A stretch of DNA of 60,286 nt from a virus. The DNA lies in IMG/VR virus record IMGVR_UViG_3300031539_000028, positions 1-60,286 of that record. One strand, written 5' to 3'. Within the stretch, counting starts at the first letter, position 1. Each line of letters begins with the position of its first letter. Positions 17,988 to 25,486 of this stretch are shown piece after piece. The notes beneath the pieces are model-generated. The model made no database searches and was not told the origin of the DNA. It worked only from the letters and a program-made list of their open reading frames with translations. Made by a program: the position numbers and the translations under genes.

Positions 17988-18015
17988 CGGGAGGGCCGGG
18001 CTCCCGCACGGAGGA
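17988..18015 (+). promoter_or_regulatory. Hairpin plus GGAGGACGC leader of DUF932 gene
   Basis: CGGGAG (17988-17993) pairs with CTCCCG (18001-18006), followed by CACGGAGGACGC. The SD stretch is nearly identical to that before 13977. Confidence 0.55.
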
Positions 18016-18024
18016 CGCAAGAAG

Positions 18025-19041
18025 ATGAGTCACGAGATCAGCACGGAGTCGGGACGCGCGGAGGCCGTCTACGCCGGGAGGCCGGCGTGGCACGGGCTCG
18101 GGACGGTCGTCGAGACTGCGCCGAACAGCCGCGAGGCGATCCGGCTCGCGGGGCTCGATTGGGAGGTCGAGCAGGAGCGGATGTTCCTCTTGTCGGGTGA
18201 CGGCGTCGCAGAGCAGGTTCCCACATTCCGCGCGAACGTCCGCACTGACACGCGCAGGGTGCTCGGTGTGGTGACCGAGAAGTACACGCCGGTTCAGAAC
18301 GCGGAGGCGTTCCGGTTCGTCGACGCGCTCATCGACTCCGGCGAGGTCAGGTACGAGTCGGCCGGCGCGCTCTTCAACGGTCAGACCGTGTGGCTCCTCG
18401 CGCGCCTGTCTGGCATCGACGGCGAGGTCGTCCAGGGCGACGAGCAGCGCAGCTACGTCCTGTTCGCCAACACGCACGACGGCTCCAAGGCCGTCAACAT
18501 CATCCCGACGAACGTCAGGGTGGTCTGCTGGAACACGCTGAACTTCGCGCTCAGCGACGGGAGCCCGGGCGAGCGGCGCTACTCCGTCCGGCACGTCGGC
18601 AACGTCATGCGGCGGATCGACGCCGCGCGGGAGGCGCTCGGGATGGTCCGCGATCACTTCGTCGACTACCTCCAGCTCGCCTCGCAGCTCGTCCGGCGCA
18701 GCATCCACGACGGCGAGTTCACGGCCTACCTCGATACGCTCTTCCCTGTCCCCGAGTTCAAGGAGGCGAGCAGGCCGCTCATGAAGACGCGCGCGACGGT
18801 GTGGAATAACTTCCACAACGACGAGCGCCAGAAGCTCGGCGGCCGGATCAGCGGGACGGCGTGGGCCGCCCTCAACGCGGTCACGCAGTACCACGACCAC
18901 GACCGCCGCGTGGTGGGGGCGGACGCGCGCGCCAAGCAGGAGTCGCGCGTCTACGGATCGTGGATGGGCGAGGCCGGCAAGGCGAAGGCGCGCGCGGCGC
19001 GCGTCGCCGTCGAGATGTTCGCGCCGGCGATGCTCGGCTAG
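18025..19041 (+). CDS. DUF932 phage/plasmid-like protein
   Basis: This 338-aa protein belongs to the DUF932 (TIGR03299, phage/plasmid-like) family. Diagnostic stretches are the AWHGLGTVV-type N-terminus, VTEKYTPVQNAEAF, and FANTHDGSKAVNIIPTNVRVVCWNTL. The family is common on phages and plasmids near replication or recombination genes; its biochemical role is not established. ATG 18025 follows GGAGGACGC and the promoter at 17941. The SMC-like ATPase lies two small genes downstream, so the two may act together in DNA metabolism. Confidence 0.85.
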   Translation: MSHEISTESGRAEAVYAGRPAWHGLGTVVETAPNSREAIRLAGLDWEVEQERMFLLSGDGVAEQVPTFRANVRTDTRRVLGVVTEKYTPVQNAEAFRFVDALIDSGEVRYESAGALFNGQTVWLLARLSGIDGEVVQGDEQRSYVLFANTHDGSKAVNIIPTNVRVVCWNTLNFALSDGSPGERRYSVRHVGNVMRRIDAAREALGMVRDHFVDYLQLASQLVRRSIHDGEFTAYLDTLFPVPEFKEASRPLMKTRATVWNNFHNDERQKLGGRISGTAWAALNAVTQYHDHDRRVVGADARAKQESRVYGSWMGEAGKAKARAARVAVEMFAPAMLG

Positions 19042-19068
19042 ATCGCGGAGCGCGTGGCGGGCGCCGGT

Positions 19069-19108
19069 GCCCGACGCCAGGGGCCGGCGCCCGACGCCAG
19101 GGGCCGGC
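19069..19108 (+). repeat. Tandem 20-nt repeat in the leader of the next gene
   Basis: Two exact copies of a 20-nt unit starting GCCCGACGCC stand at 19069 and 19089. With flanking GC-rich arms they can fold into a strong hairpin just before the SD AAGGAGGG of the gene at 19130. This may be a terminator or mRNA-stabilising structure after DUF932. Confidence 0.7.
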
Positions 19109-19129
19109 GCTCGCCCAAGGAGGGTGACG

Positions 19130-19495
19130 ATGGGATTCAGGATCGCGACGCTGACACGAGTCAAGTCTATATCCATCGAGCTCAGCACGCTGCTCACCGT
19201 AGGATACGACGGAGACGACAACGAGATCGAATCGGCCGTCGTCGTCGCGCTCGACTGGCATCCTGCCGATCACGAGGCCGGTGTCAGTGTCGGCTCGTGG
19301 GAGATCAGCTCGGTCAGGTACGCAGGAGACTCTCGCAACGTCGCAGGCTATGGTGTTCCCAAGTGGCTCCTCCCCAAGTCACTCCTCGACGAGTGGAAGG
19401 ACGAGGCCGAGCGTGTCACGTTCGAGCGTGAGCGAGACGCCAAGGATGCGGCCGGCGACGACAAGGATCACGCACGAAGGGACGGGGAGAGATGA
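19130..19495 (+). CDS. Accessory protein of unknown function
   Basis: This 121-aa protein is beta-rich in its first 80 residues and ends in a charged helix (DEWKDEAERVTFERERDAKD). ATG 19130 follows AAGGAGGGTG. Its stop overlaps the next start (ATGA). No family was recognised. Confidence 0.6.
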   Translation: MGFRIATLTRVKSISIELSTLLTVGYDGDDNEIESAVVVALDWHPADHEAGVSVGSWEISSVRYAGDSRNVAGYGVPKWLLPKSLLDEWKDEAERVTFERERDAKDAAGDDKDHARRDGER

Positions 19496-19758
19496 GGCTC
19501 GCATACGCCATGCACCCGGGGCCGGGCGAGGACGGGGGCCGCGTGATCGTGGTCACGGACGAGGAGCGCGGCTTCAGGTTCGTGACTGACTACGACTGTT
19601 CGCCACTGAAGCGTCGCCCTGGGATCGTCGAGCGCCTCAACGCGCGCGCAGGAGTGACGCCGAGGCAGGCCATCAGGCTCGTGGCGGCATCGATGAAGAG
19701 TGGGCCCGTGAGAGCGCGCTCAGGCGCGCAACCGAAGTCAGGGGAGAGGAGAGGCTAG
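19492..19758 (+). CDS. Small basic accessory protein
   Basis: This 88-aa protein lies between the preceding gene (ATGA overlap) and the SMC-like ATPase that starts directly after its stop. The order suggests co-translation with the ATPase. It has a short beta region and a basic, arginine-rich C-terminus compatible with nucleic-acid binding. No family was recognised. Confidence 0.6.
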   Translation: MRLAYAMHPGPGEDGGRVIVVTDEERGFRFVTDYDCSPLKRRPGIVERLNARAGVTPRQAIRLVAASMKSGPVRARSGAQPKSGERRG

Positions 19759-21189
19759 ATGGCGGCGAAGAGGGCGAAGACGAGGAGCGACGGAGACGAG
19801 ACGCTGAGCCTCACGAGCCTCGAGGTCGAGAACGTGCTCCGGATCAAGGCGGTCAAGCTCGTACTCGAGCCAGGCGGTGCGGTGCTCATCGAGGCCCGGA
19901 ACGAGCAAGGGAAGTCGAGCGTCCTGAAGTCGCTCGAGATCCTGCTCGCCGGGATGAGCGAGACGCCGGACGAGCCGCTCCACGGCGACGCGAAGAGCGG
20001 TGAGATCGTCGCTCGGTTCAACATGCTGGCGGACGAGGACGACCCTGACAGCGAGGTCGTCGAGAGCATCCTGGTCTCGAAAGTCTTCCGCAAGGGGCGC
20101 TCTCCGGCGCTCAGCATCCACCGCGAGGGGGAGAGGCAGACGGCTCCGCAGACTCTTCTCAATGATCTGCTCGACCACGTCTCGCTGGACCCGCTCAAGT
20201 TCATGGCGATGGACGATCACGAGCGGCTGCGGGCGCTCTCCGACCTGATGGGCTTCGACTCGGCTCCGTTCGACCTTCGCCACGATCAGCTCTTCGGCCA
20301 GCGCAGGGACGCGAACAGAGACGCGAAGCGGCTCGAGATCGAGCTCTCGGCAGTGCCGACACACAAGGACGCGCCGGCGATGCCGGTCAGCGTCGAGGAG
20401 CTGTCCAGGGAGCTCGCCGTCAGGAGGCGCGCGAACGCCGACGTGGACGAGCGTCAGAGGGCCGCCGCAGAGCTCTCGACGAAGGTCAAGAGTTTCGAGG
20501 ACGAGGTCCGAGACGCCGAGGAGGACGCCGAGGCGATCAAGGAGAAGATCGCCGAGCTGGAAGCTGCCATCGAGCTCGAGAGAGAGACGCTTGTGCGGGC
20601 CGTCGCAGTGGCGGCGAAGCATCGCGTGGAGCTCGCCAAGAAGCAGGTCGACGCGAAGGCCGCCGTCAAGGCAGCGTCCGCGCTGACGAGGGCCGACGAG
20701 GACGCCGTCGTGAGGCAGATCGGCGGCGCGGAGGAGCTCAACCGGAAGTACCGCGAGAACCTCAGGCACCACGAGCTCTCCGCTCAGCTCGTCGAGACCT
20801 GCGCGGAGGCCGCCAGGCTCGACGAGGCGCTCAAGGTCGTCGAGTCGGAGCGCGAGCAGGCGCGGCTCGCCGCGCGCGAGCGGCTCCCCGTCCCCGAGCT
20901 CGACATCACGGCAGACGCGGTCCTGTACCGCGGCTTGCCACTCTCGCAGGCCGGGAGCTCCGCGCAGCTCCGCGTCAGCGTGGCCGTCGCCATCGCGCTG
21001 AACAAGCGCAAGCGCGTCAAGCTCCTGCTCGTCGACGACGGCGAGAAGCTGGACGCCGACGGCGAGCGCATCGTCCTTGAGATGGCACGGAAGGCCGGCT
21101 TCCAGGTCATAATGACCCGGGTGATCAAGCGAAACGAGGACGCCGACAAGGCGAGCGTGCTCATCGAGGACGGGGAGGTGAAGGCGTAG
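19759..21189 (+). CDS. SMC/RecF-like coiled-coil ATPase
   Basis: This 476-aa protein has the split ATPase layout of the RecF/SMC/AAA_23 class: an N-terminal P-loop (EARNEQGKSSVL, about residues 45-56), a long coiled coil (about 195-370), and a C-terminal signature-like segment (LSQAGSSAQL) with Walker B (LLLVDDGEKLD, about 421-431). Such phage ATPases usually pair with a nuclease or recombinase in DNA processing. The P-loop departs from the usual GxNGxGKS, with Ala in the first Gly position. No Mre11-like partner was found nearby. The start directly follows the upstream stop, with GGGGAGAGGAG as SD. Confidence 0.85.
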   Translation: MAAKRAKTRSDGDETLSLTSLEVENVLRIKAVKLVLEPGGAVLIEARNEQGKSSVLKSLEILLAGMSETPDEPLHGDAKSGEIVARFNMLADEDDPDSEVVESILVSKVFRKGRSPALSIHREGERQTAPQTLLNDLLDHVSLDPLKFMAMDDHERLRALSDLMGFDSAPFDLRHDQLFGQRRDANRDAKRLEIELSAVPTHKDAPAMPVSVEELSRELAVRRRANADVDERQRAAAELSTKVKSFEDEVRDAEEDAEAIKEKIAELEAAIELERETLVRAVAVAAKHRVELAKKQVDAKAAVKAASALTRADEDAVVRQIGGAEELNRKYRENLRHHELSAQLVETCAEAARLDEALKVVESEREQARLAARERLPVPELDITADAVLYRGLPLSQAGSSAQLRVSVAVAIALNKRKRVKLLLVDDGEKLDADGERIVLEMARKAGFQVIMTRVIKRNEDADKASVLIEDGEVKA

Positions 21190-21194
21190 GGTCA

Positions 21195-21218
21195 GGCGGC
21201 CGGTCGTCGACGGCCGCC
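21195..21218 (+). terminator. GC-rich hairpin after the SMC-like gene
   Basis: GGCGGCCG and CGGCCGCC form a perfect 8-bp stem right after the ATPase stop, and further GC-rich arms follow to 21250. There is no T tract, so it may act as an mRNA 3'-end stabiliser. Confidence 0.5.
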
Positions 21219-21266
21219 GCCCGGCGCTCCGGCTCGGGGCGCCCGGCCGCGGTCGTGGGTGCGGTT

Positions 21267-21288
21267 GCCCTTCGGGGCGGAAAGGTGG
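21267..21288 (+). promoter_or_regulatory. Tetraloop hairpin-SD leader, copy 2 (UUCG)
   Basis: GCCC-TTCG-GGGC then GGAAAGGTGG, ahead of ATG 21296. The hairpin and SD are identical to copy 1. Confidence 0.75.
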
Positions 21289-21295
21289 TGACGCA

Positions 21296-21652
21296 ATGGA
21301 TACGCCCGCTGGAGTGCCGTGCTGGCACATTCACCATGATACGCTCCTGGAGTGGAGCACCGAACCGCTGTTGGAGCGCACGCATTATATCTACGCGAAC
21401 AAGCACAAATCCGAGCACGAGACCCGCCTGCGCCTCATGCGACCCGTGTCAGGCGAGCTGCCGAAGACCGTGGTCGCGGCCGGGGATAAGCTCTACGCGA
21501 CCCGGGAGGTGTACCACACGAACTGGAAGGTGTATGACGCGGCCCGAAGGGCGTTCGAGCTGTCCCTAAAGGCACACGAGACCGAAATCCAAGCCCTTCA
21601 CTCCCAGGAATGCCCCGACTGTCCCTGGGACGGTTACACGATCTTCCCGTAG
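21296..21652 (+). CDS. Small accessory protein with C-terminal Cys pair
   Basis: This 118-aa protein is helical (DAARRAFELSLKAHETEIQAL) and ends in a likely metal-binding CPDCPW motif. It is translated from a tetraloop leader. No family was recognised. Confidence 0.6.
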   Translation: MDTPAGVPCWHIHHDTLLEWSTEPLLERTHYIYANKHKSEHETRLRLMRPVSGELPKTVVAAGDKLYATREVYHTNWKVYDAARRAFELSLKAHETEIQALHSQECPDCPWDGYTIFP

Positions 21653-21664
21653 GGAATTGCCGGC

Positions 21665-21686
21665 GCCCTTCGGGGCGGAAAGGTGG
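21665..21686 (+). promoter_or_regulatory. Tetraloop hairpin-SD leader, copy 3 (UUCG)
   Basis: GCCC-TTCG-GGGC then GGAAAGGTGG, 6 nt before ATG 21693. Confidence 0.75.
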
Positions 21687-21692
21687 GAAGCT

Positions 21693-21818
21693 ATGAGCGC
21701 AAAGGAACCACGGCATGGCAGAGAGTTCCGTCAATGCCACGCTAGGAGTTGTCCGCATCTCGTCGGGCGCTGGTGCAACAGGACACAGGGTTGCGTTATT
21801 TCTCGGGCGGGCAAGTAG
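21693..21818 (+). CDS. 41-aa cysteine-rich micro-protein
   Basis: This short frame starts after tetraloop leader copy 3 and ends just before copy 4, so the leaders themselves support it as a gene. It encodes four cysteines and two histidines in a compact pattern (CHARSCPHLV, then WCNRTQGC), as expected for a zinc-binding knuckle. The rest is basic. Function unknown; it could bind host protein or nucleic acid. Confidence 0.6.
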   Translation: MSAKEPRHGREFRQCHARSCPHLVGRWCNRTQGCVISRAGK

Positions 21819-21819
21819 A

Positions 21820-21840
21820 CCCGAGAGGGCGGAAAGGTGG
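21820..21840 (+). promoter_or_regulatory. Tetraloop hairpin-SD leader, copy 4 (GAGA)
   Basis: CCC-GAGA-GGG is a GNRA-capped hairpin followed by CGGAAAGGTGG and ATG 21847. The loop differs from copies 1-3 while the SD is kept. Confidence 0.7.
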
Positions 21841-21846
21841 TGTAGG

Positions 21847-22752
21847 ATGTGTGAACACGCAGCTGCTATCGTGACGAAAACGAATGTCCACTGGTGCGAG
21901 ACGCCCTCGCATACGGACATGATCAAGAAGCTCGGCCTTCGCGACGACACGGAGTCGCCGGATTTCGTCCGGGTGCAGATCGTGCCGCCAGACGACCTCG
22001 ACTACCGCCTGCCGTGCGATCGGTGGCTGTTTCATCTCGACCAGGATTTCAGGCCGGACTGGTACAACCGCGAGGAGGTCGAAAGCGCCGTCAGGGCGAA
22101 ACTCCCTGAGTGGCGCACGCGATCCGTGGTCATGCCGGGCGAGCGCCGTGAGAAGCATGACGGCGGGCTGATCGTCGCTTGCTACGGCGAGATCGGCCGG
22201 GTCATCGGCAACGGGCGCGTGGACGTGGTCGTCGACAACGGGCGCGTGAACGGGGTCGTCGACAACGGGCGTGTGGGCGGGGTCTACGACAACGGGCGTG
22301 TAGACGGGGTCCACGACAACGGGAGCGTGGGCGTGGTCATCGACAACGGGCGCGTGGACTGGGTCTCCGACAACGGGCGCGTGGACTGGGTCTCCGACAA
22401 CGGGCGCGTGGGCGTGGTCTACGACAACGGGCGCGTGGACTGGGTCGCCGGCAACGGGCGCGTGGACTGGGTCGCCGGCAACGGGCGCGTGGTCCGTGTC
22501 GCCGGCAACGGGCGTGTGGACGTGGTCGACGACAACGGGCGCGTGGACGTGGTCGTCGACAACGGGCGCGTGGGCCGTGTCGCCGTCAACGGGCGCGTGG
22601 GCCGTGTCGCCGTCAACGGGCGCGTGGACTGGGTCTCCGACAACGGGCGCGTCACATCATACTGTGATTCCGGGTGCAGCGCAAAGCTCGCCGACAAGGG
22701 CCACATCATCGACATGCGCGGAGACAGGCCGAGGATCATCGTCGCGCAGTAG
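21847..22752 (+). CDS. Nonapeptide-repeat protein (NGRV repeats)
   Basis: This 301-aa protein has an N-terminal domain of about 115 residues with Cys and His (MCEHAAAIV, HWCETPSHTD). Seventeen uninterrupted 9-residue repeats follow, of the form NGRVxxVxD (bases about 22207-22660), then a short Cys-containing cap (SYCDSGCSAKL). Two 9-residue units fit one 18-residue rung of a parallel beta helix. Repeats of this style occur in phage and bacterial proteins without a known function. The first domain, with its tetraloop leader, marks it as an expressed accessory gene. Possible roles are host-factor binding or DNA mimicry; nothing in the sequence proves either. Confidence 0.75.
   Translation: MCEHAAAIVTKTNVHWCETPSHTDMIKKLGLRDDTESPDFVRVQIVPPDDLDYRLPCDRWLFHLDQDFRPDWYNREEVESAVRAKLPEWRTRSVVMPGERREKHDGGLIVACYGEIGRVIGNGRVDVVVDNGRVNGVVDNGRVGGVYDNGRVDGVHDNGSVGVVIDNGRVDWVSDNGRVDWVSDNGRVGVVYDNGRVDWVAGNGRVDWVAGNGRVVRVAGNGRVDVVDDNGRVDVVVDNGRVGRVAVNGRVGRVAVNGRVDWVSDNGRVTSYCDSGCSAKLADKGHIIDMRGDRPRIIVAQ
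22207..22662 (+). repeat. Seventeen 27-nt tandem repeats inside the NGRV gene
   Basis: Each unit begins AACGGGCGCGTG (rarely AACGGGAGCGTG) and spans 27 nt with no spacer. Variation is concentrated in the two codons after GTG and the codon before the Asn pair, so only exposed positions appear to vary. Confidence 0.85.
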
Positions 22753-22770
22753 CCCGCGAGGGCGGAAAGG
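22752..22770 (+). promoter_or_regulatory. Tetraloop hairpin-SD leader, copy 5 (GCGA)
   Basis: GCCC-GCGA-GGGC, a GNRA-type loop, then GGAAAGG before ATG 22781. It overlaps the stop of the NGRV gene. Confidence 0.7.
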
Positions 22771-22780
22771 ACGGGACGCG

Positions 22781-22828
22781 ATGGCAGCGAGCAGGCTTCT
22801 CCCAGCTCAGGCGGAGGGCGCCGAGTGA
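22781..22828 (+). CDS. 15-codon leader-type frame
   Basis: ATG 22781 follows tetraloop leader copy 5 and the frame ends 4 nt into the next gene (GTGA overlap at 22825). It may be a leader peptide coupling translation of the 72-aa zinc protein. It is too short to judge alone. Confidence 0.35.
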   Translation: MAASRLLPAQAEGAE

Positions 22829-23043
22829 ACCTCACCGCTGAGCTCGCGCGCAGGCTCGACAGCTACCCTTGGCGGCCAGGCGACTGCATCGTCTGCCGCG
22901 ACCGCCCGGTGGCAGGCGGCGACTCCCCTACGTCGAGGTGCGCTCGCAAGATCGACCTGTGCGGGCGATGCTACAATGACACTCCGACGCGCACCGCGCG
23001 CAGGCGCGCGCTCGGGCTCTCGCCGACGAGGAGGAGACTATGA
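22825..23043 (+). CDS. Small zinc-binding protein (72 aa)
   Basis: This GTG-started protein carries two cysteine pairs (CIVC at about 14-17 and CGRCY about residue 49, with CARK between), typical of a treble-clef or zinc-ribbon knuckle. It ends in a basic arginine-rich tail, compatible with RNA or DNA binding. The start and stop both overlap neighbours, so it is co-translated with the next gene. Confidence 0.6.
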   Translation: MNLTAELARRLDSYPWRPGDCIVCRDRPVAGGDSPTSRCARKIDLCGRCYNDTPTRTARRRALGLSPTRRRL

Positions 23044-23438
23044 GCTGGATCACGCTCGAACACGGTGTCGTCAAGACCCGCAAGCCTCACGAGTGCCAAG
23101 GATGCAGGCGCACGTTCCCGGCTGGCGTCGAGATGGTCTCCACGGTCGGCATGTGGGAGGGCGATCCGCCTGGGAGGGCGCACCGCTGCATCGTGTGCGA
23201 GGACTTCATACGCGACGCTCGACTTCTGGAGGAGAGCGAAGACGAACTGCCGGCCGAGAACTGGGCCGCGTCACCCGAGTACCGAGATGGATACGCCGTG
23301 ACGGAGGCGCGGCACACTGGCTACATCCGCGAGGCAGGCGTGCCGACGCAGCGGCAGTGGATCGGTCTGCTGGACATGTACAGGGACCTGTGGTTCGGCG
23401 CTCGTCTGCGCGAGCTCCGAGGCGAGGTTCGCTCATGA
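23040..23438 (+). CDS. Zinc-binding accessory protein (132 aa)
   Basis: It has HECQGCRRTF near the start and RCIVCEDFI about 30 residues later, which would coordinate one zinc. A helical C-terminal part follows. It overlaps the previous stop (ATGA) and the next start (ATGA), so it belongs to a chain of zinc proteins. No family was recognised. Confidence 0.65.
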   Translation: MSWITLEHGVVKTRKPHECQGCRRTFPAGVEMVSTVGMWEGDPPGRAHRCIVCEDFIRDARLLEESEDELPAENWAASPEYRDGYAVTEARHTGYIREAGVPTQRQWIGLLDMYRDLWFGARLRELRGEVRS

Positions 23439-23740
23439 GTAAGCGCAGGATCGGAGACGGCATGGCGGCGTTTCAGGCCAGCGACGTCGGCCTCAGGCGC
23501 TTCAAGCCTCGTCGCCGGTCGATCCTTGAGCCTCAGCGCCACGTTCAGTGCGAGTTCTGCGGGCGGCAGTACATCGGATTCCGCGGGCACTGGCGCTGTC
23601 CGTGGTGTGGCGTCAGGAACGCTCCGCCGGACGGACGGACCCTGAACATGACCGTCGCCGAGTACAACGAGCAGCGACGCTTCACGACGGAGGAGTGGGC
23701 GCTCAGGAACGAGCGCGAGGACAGGATCGCGGGGGAGTAA
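23435..23740 (+). CDS. Zinc-ribbon accessory protein (101 aa)
   Basis: The core reads CEFCGRQYIGFRGHWRCPWCG, a classic CxxC-CxxC zinc ribbon at about residues 38-58, flanked by basic segments. This is the third zinc protein in a row. It could contact RNA polymerase, ribosomes or DNA; the sequence does not say which. Confidence 0.65.
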   Translation: MSKRRIGDGMAAFQASDVGLRRFKPRRRSILEPQRHVQCEFCGRQYIGFRGHWRCPWCGVRNAPPDGRTLNMTVAEYNEQRRFTTEEWALRNEREDRIAGE

Positions 23741-23764
23741 CCATGCCCGACAAGGAGGCTGTCC

Positions 23765-24157
23765 GTGTCGCATGAATTCTCCGAAACGATGTACGCGGAA
23801 TACAGGCGCCTACTGGCGCTCGCCCGGCGTCGGGACTGGTGGGATCAGCAGTCGACAGAGCCCGGATGGGGCGTCGCGCATGTCCTCCGCGTGCTGGCCG
23901 CACGGCTGAGTGGTCCGTGCGCGCAGCCGGAGACGCATCGGCCATGCACGTGTGAGCGGGCGTGGCCCGGCCCGGATGGGGTCAGCGACCAGCGCCTGCA
24001 ATTCAGTCACGACGAGAGCACAGGCCTACATCACATGCTCAAGGTCGGATTCCGCGCGCTATACCAAGACGATGGATTCGGCAATGAGGGAATCAAGGGT
24101 GCCAGGAGTGGCCTGACGCACATTCGCGGCGGGAAAGAGATGCCAGAGCCGTGGTGA
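23765..24157 (+). CDS. Accessory protein of unknown function (130 aa)
   Basis: GTG 23765 follows AAGGAGGC at good spacing; a 10-codon frame from ATG 23743 overlaps it and is probably not a gene. The protein is helical at first (YAEYRRLLALARRRDWW), with three cysteines in the middle (PCAQPETHRPCTCER). No family was recognised. Confidence 0.6.
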   Translation: MSHEFSETMYAEYRRLLALARRRDWWDQQSTEPGWGVAHVLRVLAARLSGPCAQPETHRPCTCERAWPGPDGVSDQRLQFSHDESTGLHHMLKVGFRALYQDDGFGNEGIKGARSGLTHIRGGKEMPEPW

Positions 24158-24180
24158 GCAAAAGGCGAAGGGGGAGTGAG

Positions 24181-24537
24181 ATGGGCGATTGGAAATGGCA
24201 ACGAATGCATGTACTCAACCGGCGGAACTACGGCACGCTACCGGAAGGAGCGATCCCGGTTTCGCGCGGCACGCCGTTCGGCAACCCGTTTTTGATCGGG
24301 TGCGACTGCGACAGGGATGCGGTCATAGACAAGTACCGCGCCTGGTTCCATCGGCGGATCATGCGGGACAAGCAGTTCAAGAAGGACGTGATCCGTCTCC
24401 TGGGACACGACCTGGTGTGCTGGTGCGCTCCGCTCCCGTGCCACGCACAGGTTATCATCGACTGGCTGCGCTCGCGCGAGGAATCCGTCGCGCGGCTGGC
24501 ACGCGCGCACACGCAGGAGGAGACGAGCGATGGGTGA
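24181..24537 (+). CDS. DUF4326 protein
   Basis: This 118-aa protein has the DUF4326 hallmarks: TPFGNPF near residue 31, a KYRAWF helix, and DLVCWCAPLPCHAQ (about residues 77-90), where Cys and His may bind a metal. The family is small and widespread in phages and bacteria, and its activity is not established. ATG 24181 follows GGGGGAGTGAG; an upstream in-frame GTG at 24154 is possible. Its stop overlaps the next start. Confidence 0.85.
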   Translation: MGDWKWQRMHVLNRRNYGTLPEGAIPVSRGTPFGNPFLIGCDCDRDAVIDKYRAWFHRRIMRDKQFKKDVIRLLGHDLVCWCAPLPCHAQVIIDWLRSREESVARLARAHTQEETSDG

Positions 24538-25486
24538 CAAAAAGGGTGTAGACCTCATGCGTGAAGACGCAGACGTGCTCTGTGGCATTGCGGTGATGGC
24601 GACGCTCTCGGGCGACGATCAGGTGGCGTCGATAGTGCGACACATCGCAGAGCGGTTGCATGCAAGCGCCACGGAGAGCGTCGCCCTATTCGCGGCGCTC
24701 CGGCGCTCCCACGCACACAACGACGAGTTGCGGGGTCTGCTCCAACGCATCTTCGACGGGGACGCCTGTGCAGAGCATGGCCGGTTCTGTGCGCCAAATG
24801 ACGAGATCGGGGCACTCCTTGATCGCCAGACTCCTCCGGAGGCGAAGGATGCCGAGAACGCGCGGCTGACGCGCGCCATCGAAGCCAAAGACGCGAAGCT
24901 CGAAGATGCCAGCGACGCGTACTCCGCACAGAAGGATACCATCGCGCAGATGACCGCCGAACTCGAAGACCACAAGCGACGCCTCGCCGAGAATGGCGAG
25001 CGCACCGCGGAGCTGCTAACCGACCACGCCCTCAAGGACGCCGAGATCGCGGGGCTGAAGGCTGAACTTGCCAAACACATAGGCAGTAACGCAACAGAAG
25101 GTCCATCTCGGTTCTGGCTTGAAGGTCAACTAGAGAAGGCCGAGGCCCGCGTGGCGACGTTGAGGGTTTGCATAAAATCGCTGGATGGCACCTACATGAG
25201 GGCCGCGAGGGAGAGGGAAGCCGCCGAGGCCCGCGTCGCAAAGCTGGAAGAGGAACAGGAGCGTCGCTTCGATATATCCAAGAAGATAGTCGAAGAGCGC
25301 GAAACGCTCAAGCAGCGCATCGCCAAGATCGCTCCCGTGGTGAAGGCGGCGAAGGCGTGGTGGTGGAATGGCCTTGCGAGAGACAAGTGGGCCACACCAG
25401 ATGCGCTTCGCCCGATCAACACAGACTTGGCGAAGCTGGCCGAGGCGGTCATCGCGATGAAGACGAAGGAGGCGCCGGATGAGTAA
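24530..25486 (+). CDS. Coiled-coil protein of unknown function (318 aa)
   Basis: Residues 1-75 are globular and helical. From about 100 to 265 the protein is a near-continuous coiled coil (AENARLTRAIEAKDAKLEDA, EAARVAKLEEEQERR-like heptads). The C-terminus has a short tryptophan-rich segment (KAAKAWWWNGLARDKWATPD) that resembles docking motifs in phage early proteins. It overlaps both neighbours. The next gene shares the segment AENARLTR and a related layout, so they may be paralogues or partners. Confidence 0.6.
   Translation: MGDKKGVDLMREDADVLCGIAVMATLSGDDQVASIVRHIAERLHASATESVALFAALRRSHAHNDELRGLLQRIFDGDACAEHGRFCAPNDEIGALLDRQTPPEAKDAENARLTRAIEAKDAKLEDASDAYSAQKDTIAQMTAELEDHKRRLAENGERTAELLTDHALKDAEIAGLKAELAKHIGSNATEGPSRFWLEGQLEKAEARVATLRVCIKSLDGTYMRAAREREAAEARVAKLEEEQERRFDISKKIVEERETLKQRIAKIAPVVKAAKAWWWNGLARDKWATPDALRPINTDLAKLAEAVIAMKTKEAPDE

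Noticed and set aside
22207-22662. CRISPR-like array
   Set aside because: The repeats are contiguous 27-nt coding units with no spacers.
22179-22828. Arginine-rich and other shadow frames over the NGRV repeats
   Set aside because: A 27-nt repeat keeps all frames open; only the NGRV frame has a leader, SD and a structured terminus.
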